From Balneolia bacterium (GTDB lineage Bacteria > Bacteroidota > Rhodothermia > Balneolales > Cyclonatronaceae), in contig PXAI01000371.1 in the NCBI GenBank assembly GCA_003567135.1, positions 1 through 11,903 of the forward strand: DNA of 11,903 nucleotides, given 5' to 3'. Below are positions 1 through 6,519 of the stretch, in pieces. Under the pieces are notes generated by a model that ran no database searches, was not told the DNA's origin, and saw nothing but the letters and a program-made list of their open reading frames with translations. How positions within the stretch are numbered: the first letter of the stretch is position 1; every line of letters begins with the position of its first letter. The translations under genes were made by a program, and so were the position numbers.

Positions 1-115
1 CCTCGATTTCGGGTGGCGGAACATCCGACGCGCTGAACCACGAACGTACGTCAGCTGCGAAGAACAGAGTCACCAGAACTACGACGGGCATCGATATTTT
101 TAAAAGAGATTTCAT
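1..115 (-). CDS. N-terminus of a membrane-anchored or secreted protein (partial)
   Basis: An ATG at 115 on the minus strand opens 38 codons without a stop and runs off the left edge. The visible protein starts MKSLLKIS and continues into the hydrophobic run MPVVVLVTLFFAADV, then WFSASDVPPPEIE. This is a short basic n-region plus a hydrophobic core of about 15 residues, as in a signal peptide or single N-terminal membrane anchor, leading to a proline/acid-rich exported segment. No lipobox cysteine is visible. The start lies only 5 nt after the stop of the ArsC-like gene on the same strand, so the two are probably co-transcribed and translationally coupled. The function cannot be told from this fragment. 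Confidence 0.6.
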   Translation of the reverse strand, partial: MKSLLKISMPVVVLVTLFFAADVRSWFSASDVPPPEIE

Positions 116-120
116 CGGGT

Positions 121-471
121 TCAGGCGTACTCCTCAATAAATCCCTCAAGCGCTTCTTCATCAAAACCTACAATTACGGCGCTTTCTGCGGCCACAACGG
201 GGCGTTTAATCATTACCTGATGCTCCATCAGCAAATCTGCAAGTTCGTTATCCGAAAGTTTTTTGTCGCTCAGGCCAAGTGATCTCCATTTCATACCGCG
301 TTTGTTAACCAGCGTTTCAAGCCCAACACGCTCAATCAGGTAGCTGAGTTCTTCTTCAGAAAGCGGATCTTTCTTTACGTCTCTGAACTCATACTCAGTT
401 CCGTTTTCATCCAGCCAGCTGAGTGTTTTCCTGATCGTATTGCAATTTTTAATTCCTATAATCTGAAGCAT
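121..471 (-). CDS. ArsC/YffB-family thioredoxin-fold protein (arsenate reductase-like)
   Basis: A 116-residue protein of normal ArsC/Spx/YffB length. The N-terminal strand is followed by GIKNCNTIRK, which places the active-site Cys at residue 10, the position used in ArsC and Spx. The second Cys of a CxxC pair is replaced by Ile13, so the Spx-type disulfide switch is absent. IKRPV at 88-92 supplies the conserved Arg90-Pro91 that binds the anion in ArsC relatives. The central KRGMKWRSLGL segment is typical of the YffB subgroup. Family members use glutathione or another thiol to reduce small oxyanions, but for YffB-like proteins the substrate is unknown, so true arsenate reduction is not assured. 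No arsenic-resistance genes sit nearby. It is divergent from the lipoprotein gene and leads into the partial gene downstream. Confidence 0.85.
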   Translation of the reverse strand: MLQIIGIKNCNTIRKTLSWLDENGTEYEFRDVKKDPLSEEELSYLIERVGLETLVNKRGMKWRSLGLSDKKLSDNELADLLMEHQVMIKRPVVAAESAVIVGFDEEALEGFIEEYA

Positions 472-524
472 TATTTCCCGTTAATTGGTAGTTTAATTGA
501 TACTATTAGTTTTCGCGAATCAAC

Positions 525-560
525 CAAAGTTAAAGAATCGTTTGGACACTTTATCCAAAA
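525..560 (-). promoter_or_regulatory. Candidate Bacteroidota-type promoter for the ArsC-like gene
   Basis: On the minus strand TAACTTTG (525-532) matches the Bacteroidota -7 consensus TAnnTTTG. A TTTTG (556-560) lies 23 nt upstream, at the long end of the accepted -33 spacing. The predicted transcript start is near 518, giving a leader of about 45 nt before the ATG at 471. The element overlaps the beginning of the divergent lipoprotein gene. Confidence 0.4.
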
Positions 561-1084
561 TAATATTTAAAGGCAGAAGTATTTACAGCGTTTTAACGCT
601 TTTGTGCGTGCTGATGTTGTTTGCATCCTGCAGTAATACCGACGACGCACAACGTGATTTTGAGAACGATGCGTACCGGCTTCCCTCCGGCTTTACCGAA
701 ACCGACGCCCAGGGTAACGTCATCAATGAAGATCCCGATGACTGGCGCGTTTCACCTATGTTTGCCGGTTTTGTGGAGATTGATCGTCCTGCCTATCCTA
801 ACCCGACAACCGGCCCTACCATTTCACTCGAAATTTTAATTACGGGGATTGGATCGGTAAACGGGATCGATGTGTACACATTCGACGAAAACGATCGCCT
901 GAAGCTTCTCTGGTTCGATGAACGAATGCCTCTCCCGGTTGGGTTCAGCCAGATACTCATCGATCCGGTACAGTTTGCTCCCGGCGGATCAGGAACCATC
1001 TCCGGCGCGCGCGGACTCCATCGCGTACTGGTTTTCGACAGGCGCAATAACCTTATCACATACGGCGATATTAAAGTTGAGTAG
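542..1084 (+). CDS. Predicted lipoprotein with a YPNP/FlgD-like Ig-type segment
   Basis: From the TTG at 542 this is a 180-residue protein. The same frame is open back to a TTG at 497, and no ATG precedes the signal, so the start is uncertain; TTG 542 gives the most normal signal length. The signal has a basic stretch (KGRS), the hydrophobic run VLTLLCVLMLF and then the lipobox-like FAS-Cys30. The mature part opens with an acidic linker (SNTDDAQRDFEND), consistent with an anchored exported lipoprotein. From about residue 80, PAYPNPTTGPTISLE, GIDVYTFDENDRL and a final HRVLVFDRRNNLITYGDIKVE resemble the strand order of FlgD-like Ig domains, which often begin YPNP. I do not recognise a specific family and assign no function. 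The winged-helix-like gene follows after 6 nt. Confidence 0.7.
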   Translation: MDTLSKIIFKGRSIYSVLTLLCVLMLFASCSNTDDAQRDFENDAYRLPSGFTETDAQGNVINEDPDDWRVSPMFAGFVEIDRPAYPNPTTGPTISLEILITGIGSVNGIDVYTFDENDRLKLLWFDERMPLPVGFSQILIDPVQFAPGGSGTISGARGLHRVLVFDRRNNLITYGDIKVE

Positions 1085-1090
1085 CATACA

Positions 1091-1345
1091 ATGATCATTA
1101 CAAAATCTCACCGCCTGATCTTAAGGCACCTGATTTTCCTTGAAACTTATGACACGCTCCGATCAGATTCAGGCATGCAGTCAGGAGCTTTACGGGATGA
1201 TTTAATCAGCATGATAAACGCCGGGCTGATCGAAGTACACCGCACGGATGAAGCGGGCGTTTCGAGGCTGCAAAGCTATGATGCGGATAATCTTCAGGAA
1301 TTTTCATTCAGGGCTACCAGTAAAGGATTATCTTTGATATCATAG
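1091..1345 (+). CDS. Small winged-helix-like protein, unknown function
   Basis: An 84-residue protein starting at ATG 1091, 6 nt after the lipoprotein stop, so the two are probably one transcription unit. The predicted pattern is helix-rich: HRLILRHLIFLETYD, then SGALRDDLISMINAGLIEVH, a hairpin-like DEAGVSRLQSYDADN, and FRATSKGLSLIS. The middle resembles a recognition helix followed by a wing, and the ending resembles the T.KG..L strand common at the end of MarR/PadR-like winged helices. It is only as large as a single wHTH domain and has no sensing domain. It might be a small DNA-binding regulator or a wHTH adaptor. The fold call is by pattern only. Confidence 0.6.
   Translation: MIITKSHRLILRHLIFLETYDTLRSDSGMQSGALRDDLISMINAGLIEVHRTDEAGVSRLQSYDADNLQEFSFRATSKGLSLIS
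1329..1336 (+). promoter_or_regulatory. Candidate -7 element (TATCTTTG) for the biotin carrier-murA operon
   Basis: TATCTTTG fits TAnnTTTG exactly. It lies at the very end of the preceding coding region, about 77 nt before the biotin carrier start, leaving a leader of about 70 nt that contains the hairpin at 1361-1379. No convincing -33 TTG is present at 17-23 nt, so support is limited. Confidence 0.3.
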
Positions 1346-1360
1346 CCAGAAGAATTTAGG

Positions 1361-1379
1361 GGGATGAATTTCACATCCC
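1361..1379 (+). promoter_or_regulatory. Leader hairpin before the biotin carrier gene
   Basis: GGGATG (1361-1366) pairs perfectly with CATCCC (1374-1379) around a 7-nt loop. CATC at 1374-1377 can instead pair with GATG at 1381-1384, so two mutually exclusive hairpins are possible. No U-tract follows, so this is not a standard intrinsic terminator. A regulatory role is inference. Confidence 0.3.
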
Positions 1380-1412
1380 GGATGCGAAAAAACACAGCAA
1401 AAACGATTTGAT

Positions 1413-1931
1413 ATGAAATACGAAGCCGATCTGAGAGGAAAAACCTTTACGGTGGATATTCCTGATCCGGAAGATGAGATCACCGGAATTCTGCTGAACG
1501 AGGAGCCGGTAAAAGTAAGCATGCAGCAACTTCCTGACGGAAGGCTGATTTTGCGTAATAATTTCAGGACGCACATCATCGAAAACATCACCGTACAGTA
1601 TCATGAAATTGAGTTTACGCTCGACGGTACCTGGACGAAAGCCTATCTGAGAGACGAGCAGATGCTTCTGCTGGCCAGCCTCGGGTTTAAAGTCGGCGCC
1701 AAACAGGGCGAAGGAAAGCTGACGGCGCCCATGCCCGGCAAGATTCTGAACCTTCTGGTAAAAGAAGGCGAAGAAGTGGAGCTTGGAACCCCAGTGGTGA
1801 TTCTCGAAGCCATGAAAATGGAAAACGAACTCAAAGCGCCGGTCGCCGGTAAAGTCGCGGCCATTAAAGTAGAAACCGGCCAGTCGGTCGAAAAAAACAA
1901 CCTAATTCTGGAGATAGAACCCGTTGGATAA
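1413..1931 (+). CDS. Biotin carboxyl carrier subunit of an acyl-CoA carboxylase
   Basis: A 172-residue protein. The C-terminal part (about 100-171) is a complete biotinyl domain: KLTAPMPGKILNLLVKEGEEV, then EAMKMENEL with biotinylated Lys135 in the invariant AMKM motif, then APVAGKV and a final strand. Biotin ligase modifies this lysine, and the arm carries CO2 between biotin carboxylase and carboxyltransferase. The N-terminal 95 residues are strand-rich and unlike the Ala/Pro-rich linker of E. coli AccB. They look more like the stand-alone carrier subunits of acetyl-/propionyl-/methylmalonyl-type carboxylases, so the acyl substrate is open. No biotin carboxylase or carboxyltransferase gene is adjacent. 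The start is the only good ATG and lacks a clear Shine-Dalgarno. The end overlaps murA by 8 nt. Confidence 0.88.
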   Translation: MKYEADLRGKTFTVDIPDPEDEITGILLNEEPVKVSMQQLPDGRLILRNNFRTHIIENITVQYHEIEFTLDGTWTKAYLRDEQMLLLASLGFKVGAKQGEGKLTAPMPGKILNLLVKEGEEVELGTPVVILEAMKMENELKAPVAGKVAAIKVETGQSVEKNNLILEIEPVG

Positions 1932-3198
1932 ATTTACGATAGAGGGCATCACGCCGCTGAAAGGCGAAATTGAAATTAGCGGATCAAAAAACGCGGCGCT
2001 TCCGCTGATGGCCGCCGCGCTGGTAGCCGATAAGCCGGTAACGCTGAAGAACATCCCGAAACTTAACGATATCTACACCTTCAGCAACGTGATGCGCGTA
2101 ACCGGAGCGCGCGTCGATTTTGATGAGGATTCCAGATCTATGGTGATCGATCCCACGAACATCTCCTATCTCGAGGCGCCTTACGAACTCGTGCGTAAAA
2201 TGCGCGCTTCGTTCTACATGACCGGTGCCCTGCTCGGCCGTGCCGGACGCGCCAAAGTTTCGCTTCCCGGCGGATGCGCGTGGGGTCCGAGGCCGGTAAA
2301 TCTTCACATCGAAGGCCTTAAAGCGTTTGGTGCTCATATAGATATGGAAGCCGGCTACGTGAATGCCGCTATCCCAGGCGACCGTTTACCAGGCGGACAC
2401 TTCGAACTGAGTCCCAGCAGCGTGGGCGCCACCATCAACCTGCTGCTCGCGGCGTGTAAAGCGGCCGGAACGTGCATTATTTCCAACGCGGCGATGGAGC
2501 CGGATGTCGTGCAGCTCTGCGATATGCTCACTAAAATGGGTGCTCAGATCGAAGGTGCAGGAACCAGCAAAATTACCGTTCACGGCGTTGATTCACTGAA
2601 AGGCATCGAATATTACAACGCCCCGGATCGCATCGAAACCGGAACTTTTATGATTGCCGGGCTGATGCACCCCGATTCTGAACTCACGCTCACAAACTGC
2701 GCGCCCGAAGATCTGGGCGTTTTCAGAGATGTGATTGCCGAAACCGGCGGCGCAATTGCCTACGATAACGATAAAATTCACATTAAGGCACCCGATATAA
2801 TCCGCCCTGTTTCCATCAAAACCGAAATTTATCCCGGTTTCCCGACCGATCTGCAGGCGCAGTGGGCTACCATGATGACCCTCGCCGGCGGCGACAGCAC
2901 GGTTACTGACACTATTTACCCCGATCGCTTCAGCTACGTGCCCGAACTGGCCAGGCTCGGCGCCGATATTTCCGTTAAAAACAACACGGCTTACATCAAA
3001 GGAAAAGCTAAACTGGTAGGGGCCTCCGTGATGAGCACTGATTTAAGAGCCAGCGTAAGCCTTGTGATGGCGGCTATGAATTCGAGGGGAACATCAGATG
3101 TGTTGCGCGTTTATCACCTCGACCGCGGTTACGAAGATCTCGAGAACAAGCTTAATAATGTCGGGGCATCGGTTAAACGGGTTGCCGAACAAGCCTGA
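1924..3198 (+). CDS. murA: UDP-N-acetylglucosamine 1-carboxyvinyltransferase MurA
   Basis: A 424-residue cytoplasmic enzyme of normal MurA length. It transfers enolpyruvate from PEP to UDP-GlcNAc, the first committed step of peptidoglycan synthesis. Visible family marks are SGSKNAALPLMAAAL with Lys22-Asn23, RKMRASF at 91-97, the active-site loop PGGCAWGPRPVN with Cys118 (the fosfomycin-reactive cysteine), DRIETGTF at 235-242 and YPGFPTDLQAQ with Asp309, the general base of the family. The start is TTG 1924: the resulting MDKFTIEGITPLKGEI aligns with the usual MurA N-terminus and there is no nearby ATG. This start lies inside the end of the biotin carrier gene (TTGGATAA, 8-nt overlap), which suggests translational coupling. 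A MITE-like element begins 13 bp after the stop. Confidence 0.97.
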   Translation: MDKFTIEGITPLKGEIEISGSKNAALPLMAAALVADKPVTLKNIPKLNDIYTFSNVMRVTGARVDFDEDSRSMVIDPTNISYLEAPYELVRKMRASFYMTGALLGRAGRAKVSLPGGCAWGPRPVNLHIEGLKAFGAHIDMEAGYVNAAIPGDRLPGGHFELSPSSVGATINLLLAACKAAGTCIISNAAMEPDVVQLCDMLTKMGAQIEGAGTSKITVHGVDSLKGIEYYNAPDRIETGTFMIAGLMHPDSELTLTNCAPEDLGVFRDVIAETGGAIAYDNDKIHIKAPDIIRPVSIKTEIYPGFPTDLQAQWATMMTLAGGDSTVTDTIYPDRFSYVPELARLGADISVKNNTAYIKGKAKLVGASVMSTDLRASVSLVMAAMNSRGTSDVLRVYHLDRGYEDLENKLNNVGASVKRVAEQA

Positions 3199-3211
3199 TC
3201 ATAAAATTTCG

Positions 3212-3229
3212 TTAACCCGGATTATTCAC
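3212..3229 (+). repeat. Left terminal inverted repeat of the MITE-like element
   Basis: Eighteen bases, TTAACCCGGATTATTCAC. The match to its partner stops at both ends: the next bases inside and outside do not pair. Confidence 0.9.
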
Positions 3230-3427
3230 CAAGAATTTTTTTCGCTGGCAAGACGAAACTGATAATGTGAGCGGAAGGGTACTGATGTACCCTGAGCATA
3301 TTTTATCAGCTTTAACGCAGCCATCGGAAAAAAGTCGCCGTCTTTTGATATACCCAAATTTGAGAGAATACATATTTGTTCAAGGTTTAAATATATCAAT
3401 TACTTATGTCGCATATCTTACTGCTTC

Positions 3428-3445
3428 GTGAATAATCCGGGTTAA
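3428..3445 (-). repeat. Right terminal inverted repeat of the MITE-like element
   Basis: GTGAATAATCCGGGTTAA is the exact reverse complement of 3212-3229. It is followed directly by the palindrome GTTTGCAAAC (3446-3455). Confidence 0.9.
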
Positions 3446-3843
3446 GTTTGCAAACCTTCTCTTTATACAGAAAGGGTTTTACCGTATATTGCGACACGTA
3501 TTGACTTTTTTAATTGATTGTTTACGACGCTGACGGTATTTATTTCTCGTTTGTGTTTTTGCAGTTTCATCAAAACTGCCTGATATCCGAAAGCGTCTGT
3601 CACCAATTATTTGAACAGCCCAGCAACAGGCCGGTCTGGCACACAACCGGAACACGGCAAATATGTTGTTAAGAGGCTCTTTTACTAAAACAGAAACTGA
3701 ATAAGCGGAAGCTCGGCTTACAGATTTTAGCTGGCAAGATTTTATATCGTTTTTTACTAAATATTTGTCCTGCAAGCTCTTTGAAATTTTCGGCACAGAT
3801 GTCCTGAACTACAAGCCAGGCTCCGCATAGACTGCGGAATTTG
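3446..3843 (+). promoter_or_regulatory. Long AT-rich leader/intergenic region before the RNase E/G gene
   Basis: About 400 bp with no convincing gene. A weak stem at 3452-3478 (AAACC.TTCT against AGAA..GGTTT, then TTTT) could end transcription from murA. Further hairpins are GCAGTTT/AAACTGC (3561-3579), CCGGT/ACCGG near 3631-3650, TAAGC/GCTTA near 3702-3720, and TCCGCA/TGCGGA (3822-3838). The last ends 5 nt before the ATG and would cover the ribosome-binding region. A tiny reading frame from ATG 3664 (13 codons) is probably chance. I found no exact TAnnTTTG element, so the promoter is not located. Enterobacterial rne has a long leader used for autoregulation; similar behaviour here is inference. 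Confidence 0.4.
3822..3838 (+). promoter_or_regulatory. Hairpin occluding the translation start of the RNase E/G gene
   Basis: TCCGCA (3822-3827) and TGCGGA (3833-3838) form a perfect 6-bp stem with a 5-nt loop ending 5 nt before ATG 3844. The only G-rich stretch near the start (GCGGA) lies inside the stem. This would hinder ribosome access unless it is opened or cleaved. Confidence 0.45.
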
Positions 3844-6483
3844 ATGGACAACCAAATTATAATCCATGCCACGGATAAGCAGAAGCGTATAGCTCTGATA
3901 GAAAATGGCGAATTAGCACAGTTCTTTATTGAATCCCCGGAAAACCGACGCTCAGTTGGTGATATTTACCTCGCTCAGGTACATAAAGTTATGGGCGGCA
4001 TCCGGGCAGCATTTATTGATCTAAGCACTCCTAAAGATGCTTTTCTTCACTTCTCCGACCTCGGGGAACACCTTGAAGAGTATCTTGTTATGCTCAACGG
4101 CAGGGAAGCCCTACCCTCTAAACCACTCGGCGTACTGCACGATTTCAAGAAGCAGCGTCAGGATGGAAAGCTGAAAAACATGAGCCCCAGAGAAGCAACC
4201 GCTCTGGAACAAAATCATCTCGGAAATATCCTCAAAACCGGGCAGAAAATTATTGTTCAGGTTGTGAAAGAACCAATCGGTTCCAAAGGCCCGCGTGTTT
4301 CCACCGATATCACCATGGCCGGGCGTTTCATCGTGCTTATCCCCTTTGGTGATTACGTAGCGGTTTCAAAGCGCATAAGAAGCTATAAAGAGCGCCGCCG
4401 TTTACGCGGAATTATGCGGGATATGCTCCCCGATGGATTTGGCGTAATTGTGCGTACAGTAGCCGACGGGCAGAGCGAAGAAAGCCTGCGCGAAGATCTG
4501 AAAGAACTTCACGATCGCTGGGTAAATATCACAGATCAGCTAAAAACAGCAAAGCCAACTCACCTGCTGCATCGCGACCTGGATATGACCGAGAGCCTTG
4601 TTCGCGATCTTTTTTCTAAAAACTACAAGCGAATTCTTGTTGATGACGCCAATACGTATAAGAGCATCAAAAACTACGTAAAGAAGTTTTCACCACAGCA
4701 TTCAAACAGTGTAGAACAGTTCAAGGGTAAGGAGCATATTTTCGATCATCTAAAAGTTTCGCGGGATATTGAGTCGATATTCAGCCCGAGAGTAAAAATG
4801 CCGAGCGGCGGATATCTGATTTTTGAGCAGACCGAAGCCATGTATGTGGTGGATGTCAACTCCGGACGATACGCAGCCAAAAAAGCGCAGGAAGACAACT
4901 CGCTGAGAACCAATCTTGAAGCGGCCCGCGAAATCGCCAAGCAGCTTCGTCTGCGTGATATCGGCGGAATCATCGTTGTGGATTTCATTGATCTTCAACA
5001 CGACTCCAACCGAAAGAAAATTTATGACGAGATAAAGAAAGAGTTCCGTAAGGATCGCGCCAAAACGAACATCCTTCCGATGTCAGATTTCGGCCTGATG
5101 CAGATTACGCGCCAGCGGATTCGTCCGAGCGTTGTAAAATCCGTTTCCAAAGTCTGCCCGATGTGCGGCGGATCAGGAAGCATCGTTTCCGAGGATACCC
5201 TCCTCTCCGACCTTGAGTCATGGCTGACCAAGTTCAAGTATGATTACAAACAGCGCTCTGTTGAAATTTATCTCAACCCATACTTCCACTCTGTTGTTTG
5301 CCAGGGCTTAATCAGCCAGCGCTTAAAGTGGATGTTCAAATACTTCATGCGCATCACCATCCATCCGGATGAAAGTATTTCCCTGAACGATTTCAAGGCC
5401 ACCCTGCCGGGATCTGAAGTTGATATCTACAGCGCGGTAATTGAAGGCCAGATTCTGGATGAGTTTATCTCAGAAAGTGAAAAATCTATGGCTGACCTTG
5501 AAAGTGCCGGCCCGAGAGATGATTCAAACCTCGAGATCGACAAGCGTGAAAAGCGCAAAAACGGTGGATCAAGATCAGGTGGCGGACAGAATCGCAACAC
5601 ATCCGGCAAGCAGGATGATAACGACAATCGTAATATTCGCTCTGACAATAATCAGGGTAAATCAAAGTATTACAAAAGCGGCGACCAGAAAAACGACAAT
5701 AAGCAGGATACGGAAGATCTGCCGAGCGCCATTGCTGTAGCTAAAGCCTACGCGCGCAAACAGGATGCACAGGACAACTCGGGCGATACATCTAAAAAGG
5801 ATGATTCATCTGACAAAAAAGCGCAGTCTGCACCAAAGCCAAAACCTGCAAAAAAAGAGCAGGATTCAGCTAAGGAGTCCAAAGAGAAGGATACTTCTGA
5901 CAGCAAAGGAAAAGCCGGTAAGAAAGTACGCGGCCCTGTTAAGGTGAAAAAACCTTCAAAGGCGAAAAAGTCAGAGGATTCCGGGGATGATAAACCGAAA
6001 GCTCCGGAGAAAAAATCCTCCGAAAAAAAATCTGACAAAGCGCCAGCCAAAGATGAGAAAGGTGATGTAATTGCGGACCGTACTGCTTTAAAGCTTACCC
6101 CCCGCGAACTTGCGGCACGCGAAGCGGCTAAAGAAGCCCGTAAAGAGATTAAAAATGAAACTGATCCTGAAAAAGTTTCTGCGCTCGAGGTTCTGGAAGC
6201 TGCCAAAGCCAAACTGAGCGAAGATCAGTTCAGGAAGCCTCAGGCAACGCAGGCCTCAGACAGTGCAACGGCCGTAAAGAGAAGTACGGTTAAAAAACGT
6301 CCGCAGGCCGAGCAGGCTGAGGAAGAAAAAGAAGAGCCAAAAGCTGGTAAAGAAGCATCCGAAAAACCGGCGAAGAAAACATCGCGGGCAAAAAAGACGG
6401 CTTCAAACGGTAAAAGTGATTCAAAGAAGGAATCAGCTGAGGCCAAAAAGGAAGAAACCGTACCAGATTCATCGGACAGCTGA
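3844..6483 (+). CDS. RNase E/G family endoribonuclease with long charged C-terminal tail
   Basis: An 879-residue protein from ATG 3844 (an in-frame TTG directly precedes it). The N-terminal half is a full RNase E/G core. An S1-like RNA-binding region carries RRSVGDIYLAQVHKV and AFIDLSTPKDAFLHFSDL. The DNase I-like catalytic part has VVDVNSGR (Asp337, Asn339) and IIVVDFIDL (Asp380), matching the magnesium-binding residues D303, N305 and D346 of E. coli RNase E. CPMCGG (Cys438, Cys441) is the zinc-link. It should cut single-stranded, A/U-rich RNA and prefer 5'-monophosphates, serving mRNA decay and rRNA/tRNA maturation. The core ends near 543. Residues from about 545 to 879 are a Lys/Glu/Asp/Ser/Ala-rich, probably disordered tail, broken by a short helix-like piece (about 626-640, AIAVAKAYARKQ) and a longer one (about 745-799). 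RNase G lacks such a tail, while RNase E uses its own as a degradosome scaffold. hslV follows after 36 nt. Confidence 0.93.
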   Translation: MDNQIIIHATDKQKRIALIENGELAQFFIESPENRRSVGDIYLAQVHKVMGGIRAAFIDLSTPKDAFLHFSDLGEHLEEYLVMLNGREALPSKPLGVLHDFKKQRQDGKLKNMSPREATALEQNHLGNILKTGQKIIVQVVKEPIGSKGPRVSTDITMAGRFIVLIPFGDYVAVSKRIRSYKERRRLRGIMRDMLPDGFGVIVRTVADGQSEESLREDLKELHDRWVNITDQLKTAKPTHLLHRDLDMTESLVRDLFSKNYKRILVDDANTYKSIKNYVKKFSPQHSNSVEQFKGKEHIFDHLKVSRDIESIFSPRVKMPSGGYLIFEQTEAMYVVDVNSGRYAAKKAQEDNSLRTNLEAAREIAKQLRLRDIGGIIVVDFIDLQHDSNRKKIYDEIKKEFRKDRAKTNILPMSDFGLMQITRQRIRPSVVKSVSKVCPMCGGSGSIVSEDTLLSDLESWLTKFKYDYKQRSVEIYLNPYFHSVVCQGLISQRLKWMFKYFMRITIHPDESISLNDFKATLPGSEVDIYSAVIEGQILDEFISESEKSMADLESAGPRDDSNLEIDKREKRKNGGSRSGGGQNRNTSGKQDDNDNRNIRSDNNQGKSKYYKSGDQKNDNKQDTEDLPSAIAVAKAYARKQDAQDNSGDTSKKDDSSDKKAQSAPKPKPAKKEQDSAKESKEKDTSDSKGKAGKKVRGPVKVKKPSKAKKSEDSGDDKPKAPEKKSSEKKSDKAPAKDEKGDVIADRTALKLTPRELAAREAAKEARKEIKNETDPEKVSALEVLEAAKAKLSEDQFRKPQATQASDSATAVKRSTVKKRPQAEQAEEEKEEPKAGKEASEKPAKKTSRAKKTASNGKSDSKKESAEAKKEETVPDSSDS

Positions 6484-6519
6484 TTTTTAGCTGATCATTA
6501 TTAATTCAGAGATTCTATC

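Larger units (their letters stand above)
3212..3445. mobile_element. MITE-like element with 18-bp perfect terminal inverted repeats and TTAA ends
   Basis: TTAACCCGGATTATTCAC at 3212-3229 is repeated perfectly in inverse at 3428-3445. The outermost four bases on both sides are TTAA. These could be a target-site duplication, leaving 14-bp terminal repeats starting CCCGG and a 226-bp element (3216-3441). The left half folds back around an apical hairpin, AGGGTAC (3276-3282) with GTACCCT (3287-3293). Its outer pairing includes CTGATAA/TTATCAG (3259-3265/3303-3309), TGGC/GCCA (3246-3249/3320-3323) and a T-run against an A-run (3236-3242/3328-3333). The right half holds TTGATATA/TATATCAA (3345-3352/3392-3399). 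No transposase is encoded, so this looks like a non-autonomous element that would be moved in trans by a TTAA-targeting transposase. The transposase family is not established from this sequence. Confidence 0.72.

Noticed and set aside
121..471. The ArsC-like protein as an Spx transcription regulator
   Set aside because: The CxxC redox pair is missing (Cys10 then Ile13), and the KNCNT and IKRPV context fits YffB/ArsC better.
3561..3579. GCAGTTT/AAACTGC hairpin as an intrinsic terminator
   Set aside because: The T-run lies before the stem on the plus strand and no U-run follows on either strand.
3730..3739. GCTGGCAAGA shared with the MITE-like element (3244-3253) as a second element copy
   Set aside because: Only 10 bp match and neither terminal repeat is present, so chance is a fair explanation.
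3479..3796. A 105-codon open frame on the minus strand in the gap before the RNase gene
   Set aside because: No recognisable motif, no ribosome-binding context, Cys/Arg-rich composition as expected from translated non-coding DNA, and it lies antisense to the probable leader.
3669..3872. A 67-codon minus-strand frame overlapping the RNase start
   Set aside because: It overlaps a well-supported gene start and has no motif or start context.
5748..6212. A 154-codon Ser/Ala/Phe-rich minus-strand frame inside the RNase tail
   Set aside because: It is the antisense shadow of Lys/Glu/Ser-rich codons, which rarely give stops on the opposite strand.
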